From Chloroflexota bacterium (GTDB lineage: Bacteria > Chloroflexota > Dehalococcoidia > Lucifugimonadales > UBA3495), in the NCBI GenBank assembly GCA_028875055.1, contig JAPPGG010000061.1:1-33915 (forward strand): a DNA stretch of 33,915 bases, given 5' to 3'. Within the stretch, counting starts at the first letter, position 1. Each line of letters begins with the position of its first letter. Positions 31,201-33,915 of the stretch are shown piece by piece. The notes below the pieces were generated by a model. That model did no database searches. It was not told the DNA's origin and saw only the letters and a program-made list of their open reading frames with translations. Position numbers and translations under genes: made by a program.

Positions 31201-33793
31201 ATGGCGCCGCAGCCGTGGGCAGGGCGTGTCCGCCGGAGCCGCCGCAGCTCCACGGGGCACCGGCGGGAGGCGCTGTCAGCTTCAACGAAACACCGGTTCC
31301 CTCAACCCAATTCAGGTCCCCGCTGGAGTTCCAGGCCACTGCGCGCCCGTCCGAGGAGCGGTCGCCGCTCTCGACGCAGAACGCGCGGTCGCCGACGTGC
31401 AGCGTCCAGTCGCCGGGAACTTCCCGGTCGAGGTTCATCTTCAATTCCCAAGCGCCGTTCCACGACTGGTGGTTGAAGACCTCATAGAAGCTGTACCTGG
31501 TTCCAGCGTGGGTGAAGGCGGTTTCGGGCTCTAGCCTGCCCTCCTGCCAGCACGCCGCGCTGCCGCCGCTGTAGTCACAGCCGATGAAGTAGTGATTCCC
31601 GCTGTTCTTGTTCGGGTTCCCGAACTTCTTGGGGTCCAGCGTGGCCGTCCAGACGGTTTCGTCCGCGCGCCCGTCCACTTGGTGATTACGGTCGAAGGAA
31701 GTCCCCGGATGCCTGGACAGGTCGGCGCCGTGAGACGGGTAGTTCCAGTAGGACGCAATGTTCCCGCCGTTCCGCTCCAGGCTGTTGGCGCTCACAATGA
31801 TGCCCCGCGCCCCCGAGTAGTCCCCCTCCCCCACGGTGTAGGCGAAGGTTAGGGTCTGCGTACCGCTGCCGCCCTCGTAATGCGCCCATTTCCCGGCGCC
31901 CACGCCCAGCCCGGAGGCGGACTGGCCGAGGAAGAGTCTGAGCCGCGGGCCGCCGCTCACGACCACCCGCTCGCTGAAGGTCACCTGCACCCGGACCTTC
32001 TCGCCCCGCTCGTAGATGTCGTCATCGCCGGGGTCCGAGGACACCGACACCGATGTGACGGTGGGCGGCTGCCCGTTGTTCACCGGCTTGCCGCTAAAGC
32101 TCTCCAGCAGGTTGCCAGTCAGGTCGCGCAGGCCGTTGGCGGAGGGCTTGGCGTAGCTCACCGTCACGGCCTGGCCGTCGGGTATGTCCTGGCTGAGCCG
32201 GACCCCCGCTTTGCCCCAACTGTCGAAGGCCAGATCGCCCGTCGCCGCGATGGTGCGGCCCGCCCTCACGGTGAAGGCGCTGGCGTCGGGCGTGAAGGAC
32301 TCGTCCAACTTCTCGCTGAATTCCATCCAAAGCCAGGTCTCCGGATCGTCCAGCGGAGTGAAGCGTCTGACACCATCTATGTCCTCATAGCTGTACTTGC
32401 GCAGCTTGATTCCCGCACTGGTCAACACCGGCGGCGCGTCCGGGGTCCGGACTGCCACGGCTATGATGTTCCAGGCATTGTGGCCGAACGCCCTGGCGTC
32501 ATGGCCCGCCGGATTCCGGATCGGGTTGGACGACGGCACGGTATATTGGAACGCGCCATCGGGGTGATTCGGGCGATACTCGAAGGTGCCGTACTTGACG
32601 TCCACCCCAGCGCCGTGGGGAACGGGGTGCTCCAGGATAAGGGTCACGGTCCTGCCGGAGACCGACACGTCCGTCACCCGCAGCCGGCAGTTTCGGCACG
32701 GGGGGATTCCCTCGCCGCCTCCGTGCCGGGCATGGATGGAGAAGCCATCGCCCGCCGGAACCGAGCTCCCGTCCAGGGCCTGGTCGTAGGTCAGCGTCAG
32801 CACGTTGCCGTTCACCGCCGCACCGGCCAGCAGGGGCCACCGGTTGGTCACCGCCACGCCGGAGAAGCTATTGACCTCGACCCCGTTGACTGCGAGCTTC
32901 GTCCCTCCGTAGTAGAGGGCGTAACTCTTGTCGTAGGCCAGGGAAACGTAATCGAACTGTCCCGCCAGGGCCAGCCCCTGGCGAGCCCTCGTGAGCCAGA
33001 CTCTCATTGAACGGGCAGTGCATTGGTCGGCGTACGCCGACCGGAGGTTCTCGCCGTCACTGTGCCTGACGACCCAGGCTAGACCCGAGGGGCAGCCGGT
33101 AACATCCCGGTCGAAGGTGACATACAAGTATTCGTCGGCCACAATGGCGCTGCCTACCGGCACCTCTTGGCCGTGGATGGCTAATACGAAGGGATTGCTG
33201 ACAGCCCACGCCCCGGTGCTGCTTTTGGACCGAGATCTGCCCAAGTTCGAGATGCTCCAGCCCGAAGCGGCGCCGGGATCCACTACGCCACCCGAATGGC
33301 GCCAAGAGGTGTTGGGAGTCCCTGCGCTGACGTCGAGCACCACCCAGTAGGTCGTGTCGGCCGTTAGGGCGACGCCGCTGCCGGGCGCAGTGAACTGGAA
33401 CAAGGAGGGTGTGGAGCTGATGGGAATGGAGGAGGGGTTTGTCAGCGTGGCCAAGAGGCTTCCCGGTCTGCCGGACGAGTCCGAGTGGATGCTCACGCTG
33501 TAGGTTGGCTGCGGGCCGAAATGGTGCCTGAGCATCAGGTCCACCCGGGTCAGCGTGGAGTCGGCCCGGCCGGTCGTGAAAGCCTGTGCTATATCGGAAT
33601 TGAAGGTTCGTCCAGAAGCCCTTGGATTCTCCGTGGTGCCGATCAGCTTGGGGTCCGAGGTCTGGGCCTGGGCGGTACCGGGGGCCGACACCATTACCAG
33701 GGCGGCTACCAGGGCGGCCAGGGCCAGCAGCACGATGGCCAAACCGGACGGCCACCAGCGGCCCACGAAGGTGGAAGAAGCAGGGAGTCTCAT
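28202..33793 (-). CDS. giant secreted repeat protein (adhesin-like)
   Basis: A 1863-aa protein with GGAGGT 6 nt before ATG 33793. A Sec signal peptide (hydrophobic 17-36, cleavage likely after Ala43, 'TAQA-Q') begins it. A beta-rich N-terminal domain resembling 'choice-of-anchor' domains comes next ('AQAFTTGRADSTLTRVDLMLR'), then SwmB-like Ig modules ('VNGNVLTLTYDQALDGSSVPAGDGFSI'). Six modules opening with 'VTxVxxxSDPGDDDTYGDGDxIxVxVTF' and two 'PATGAPTVTGAAQVGETLTADTSG' modules form the C-terminal half. The Asp-rich openings could bind Ca2+. Four short cysteine-bearing loops occur in the middle. No C-terminal anchor is visible ('DWQQSDDGGAGS'), so it may be released or held by an unknown route. 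Probably a surface or matrix protein. Confidence 0.85.
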   Translation of the reverse strand: MRLPASSTFVGRWWPSGLAIVLLALAALVAALVMVSAPGTAQAQTSDPKLIGTTENPRASGRTFNSDIAQAFTTGRADSTLTRVDLMLRHHFGPQPTYSVSIHSDSSGRPGSLLATLTNPSSIPISSTPSLFQFTAPGSGVALTADTTYWVVLDVSAGTPNTSWRHSGGVVDPGAASGWSISNLGRSRSKSSTGAWAVSNPFVLAIHGQEVPVGSAIVADEYLYVTFDRDVTGCPSGLAWVVRHSDGENLRSAYADQCTARSMRVWLTRARQGLALAGQFDYVSLAYDKSYALYYGGTKLAVNGVEVNSFSGVAVTNRWPLLAGAAVNGNVLTLTYDQALDGSSVPAGDGFSIHARHGGGEGIPPCRNCRLRVTDVSVSGRTVTLILEHPVPHGAGVDVKYGTFEYRPNHPDGAFQYTVPSSNPIRNPAGHDARAFGHNAWNIIAVAVRTPDAPPVLTSAGIKLRKYSYEDIDGVRRFTPLDDPETWLWMEFSEKLDESFTPDASAFTVRAGRTIAATGDLAFDSWGKAGVRLSQDIPDGQAVTVSYAKPSANGLRDLTGNLLESFSGKPVNNGQPPTVTSVSVSSDPGDDDIYERGEKVRVQVTFSERVVVSGGPRLRLFLGQSASGLGVGAGKWAHYEGGSGTQTLTFAYTVGEGDYSGARGIIVSANSLERNGGNIASYWNYPSHGADLSRHPGTSFDRNHQVDGRADETVWTATLDPKKFGNPNKNSGNHYFIGCDYSGGSAACWQEGRLEPETAFTHAGTRYSFYEVFNHQSWNGAWELKMNLDREVPGDWTLHVGDRAFCVESGDRSSDGRAVAWNSSGDLNWVEGTGVSLKLTAPPAGAPWSCGGSGGHALPTAAAPSAPPLETLWSATLTVGALYTATRGCQNGFTTECTSALDEDSFRAGGTSYQVSQVSRGVTFVGLVSTPILVLGLDKEIPRDWTLHVGDRRLPVADATLSNSDQTATWNNPGFTWTNGQKVQLRLTTGGGGAGGNSGGTEPASVTGVSVVSDAGADRTYGDGDTIRVRVTFDGPVDVTGTPRLKIKMDPDYGEKWAAYDGGGGTSSLTFVHTVVEPNLSTQGIAVLADTLVLNGGAITAGGADADLSHDGLAHDANHKVDWQVESDTESGPGGTTGPGEPPQVTAVAITSDPGDDDTYGDGDAITVSVTFDAAVDVTGAPQLTIKMDPDYGEKQAAFAGGSGTATLTFTHTVAEPNVSTQGIAVLADTLALNGGAITAGGADADLAHDGLAHDANHKVDWQVESDTESGPGGTTGPGEPPQVTAVAITSDPGDDDTYGDGDAITVSVTFDAAVDVTGAPQLTIKMDPDYGEKQAAFAGGSGTATLTFTHTVAEPNVSTQGIAVLADTLELNGGTIVSAAGSAAADLSHTGLAHDAGHKVDWQQSPSPANNPATGAPTVTGAAQVGETLTADTSGISDADGLTGAAFGYQWLADDADLAGATGSAYTLADADIGKAVKVRVSFTDDAGHGETLTSAATAPVAARPPEVTAVSITSDPGDDDTYGDGDAITISVTFDQAVNVTGAPRLRIKMDPDYGGKRVFYSDGSGTATLIFTHTVVEPNISTQGIAVLAGSLRLNGGTIQSAATGADADLSQDGLAHDAGHKVDWQQSPPANNPATGAPTVTGAAQVGETLTADTSGISDTDGLTGAVFAYQWLADDADISGATGSAYTLAGADVGKAAKVRVSFTDDAGHEETLTSAATAAVAARPPEVTAVSITSDPGDDDTYGDGDTITISVTFDQAVDVTGAPRIAIDMDPADWGKKLAAYHSGSGTTTLTFTHKVAEPNLSTQGIAVLADTLALNGGSIQSASGSVAADLSHAGLAHDSGHKVDWQQSDDGGAGS
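29694..30527. repeat. 417-bp tandem duplication in the surface protein gene
   Basis: 29694-30110 and 30111-30527 are consecutive, nearly identical 417-bp (139-codon) units that differ at only a handful of positions (for example catgggcc versus cgtgggac near 30050/30467). A looser 672-bp periodicity (224 codons, Ig module plus PATGAP module) covers 28.2-29.6 kb. Confidence 0.9.
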
Positions 33794-33915
33794 GCCGTCA
33801 CCTCCCGCAGGAGATGGGCACGAGGCTCCGTGAGGTTGGGTTTAGGGCAGGAAAAGTCGGGGGCTGAAAGGGGTATGTAACTGCTCAAATTGGCCCTGAA
33901 TGAACCTTGGGAAGG
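33794..33915. other. upstream region of surface protein gene, window edge
   Basis: 122 nt containing the Shine-Dalgarno of the minus-strand gene near the left end. No further gene or clear promoter was seen. Confidence 0.4.

Overview
The window is about 34 kb of mostly GC-rich bacterial DNA. Gene content (S9 peptidase, NudC, a giant secreted Asp/Gly-rich repeat protein) and short dispersed intergenic repeats containing 'tcatgctgagcgaagc' suggest a Chloroflexota-like bacterium, possibly of the Dehalococcoidia/SAR202 kind. That assignment is inference: no rRNA or phylogenetic marker is present.

Layout. (1) 0.4-5.0 kb is housekeeping: a prolyl-oligopeptidase-type peptidase, an NADH pyrophosphatase (nudC), an alpha/beta hydrolase and an SRPBCC-fold protein. 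(2) 5.1-10.8 kb is an accessory island, visibly more AT-rich between 6.7 and 10.1 kb. It holds a large serine recombinase, an unrecognised 331-aa protein, a second unrecognised gene split by an IS5-family (IS427-like) element, and a ribbon-helix-helix/PIN toxin-antitoxin pair. A 16-bp direct repeat (one mismatch) brackets 6.7-10.8 kb. (3) 10.9-16.5 kb holds small DNA-binding and zinc-ribbon proteins: a HTH protein behind an array of GGACA-type repeats, a two-TM miniprotein, a protein with three tandem XRE domains behind an attenuator-like leader, and a cysteine-rich protein interrupted by an in-frame amber codon. A nearly identical 336-bp direct repeat (3' part of the triple-XRE gene) flanks the zinc-ribbon module.

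(4) 16.6-27.5 kb is a defence locus. Five tightly packed minus-strand genes encode a CapV-type patatin phospholipase, a CD-NTase (cyclic-oligonucleotide synthase), a stand-alone E2-like protein fused to a SEC-C zinc motif, a 1327-aa Eco57I-like adenine methyltransferase, and a 1085-aa PLD-nuclease/SNF2-helicase. Divergent from them are a HTH repressor and an ImmA/IrrE-type metallopeptidase, the arrangement known as CapH/CapP for DNA-damage-controlled CBASS. The shared intergenic region holds a perfect 8+8 palindrome. The likely reading is a short type II CBASS joined in one transcription unit to a restriction-modification-like module, under one ssDNA-responsive switch. This is the most striking system in the window.

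(5) 27.7-33.8 kb: a small XRE protein and a 1863-aa secreted protein made of tandem repeat domains, including a recent 417-bp tandem duplication, ending in a strong terminator.

No tRNA, rRNA or CRISPR array was seen.
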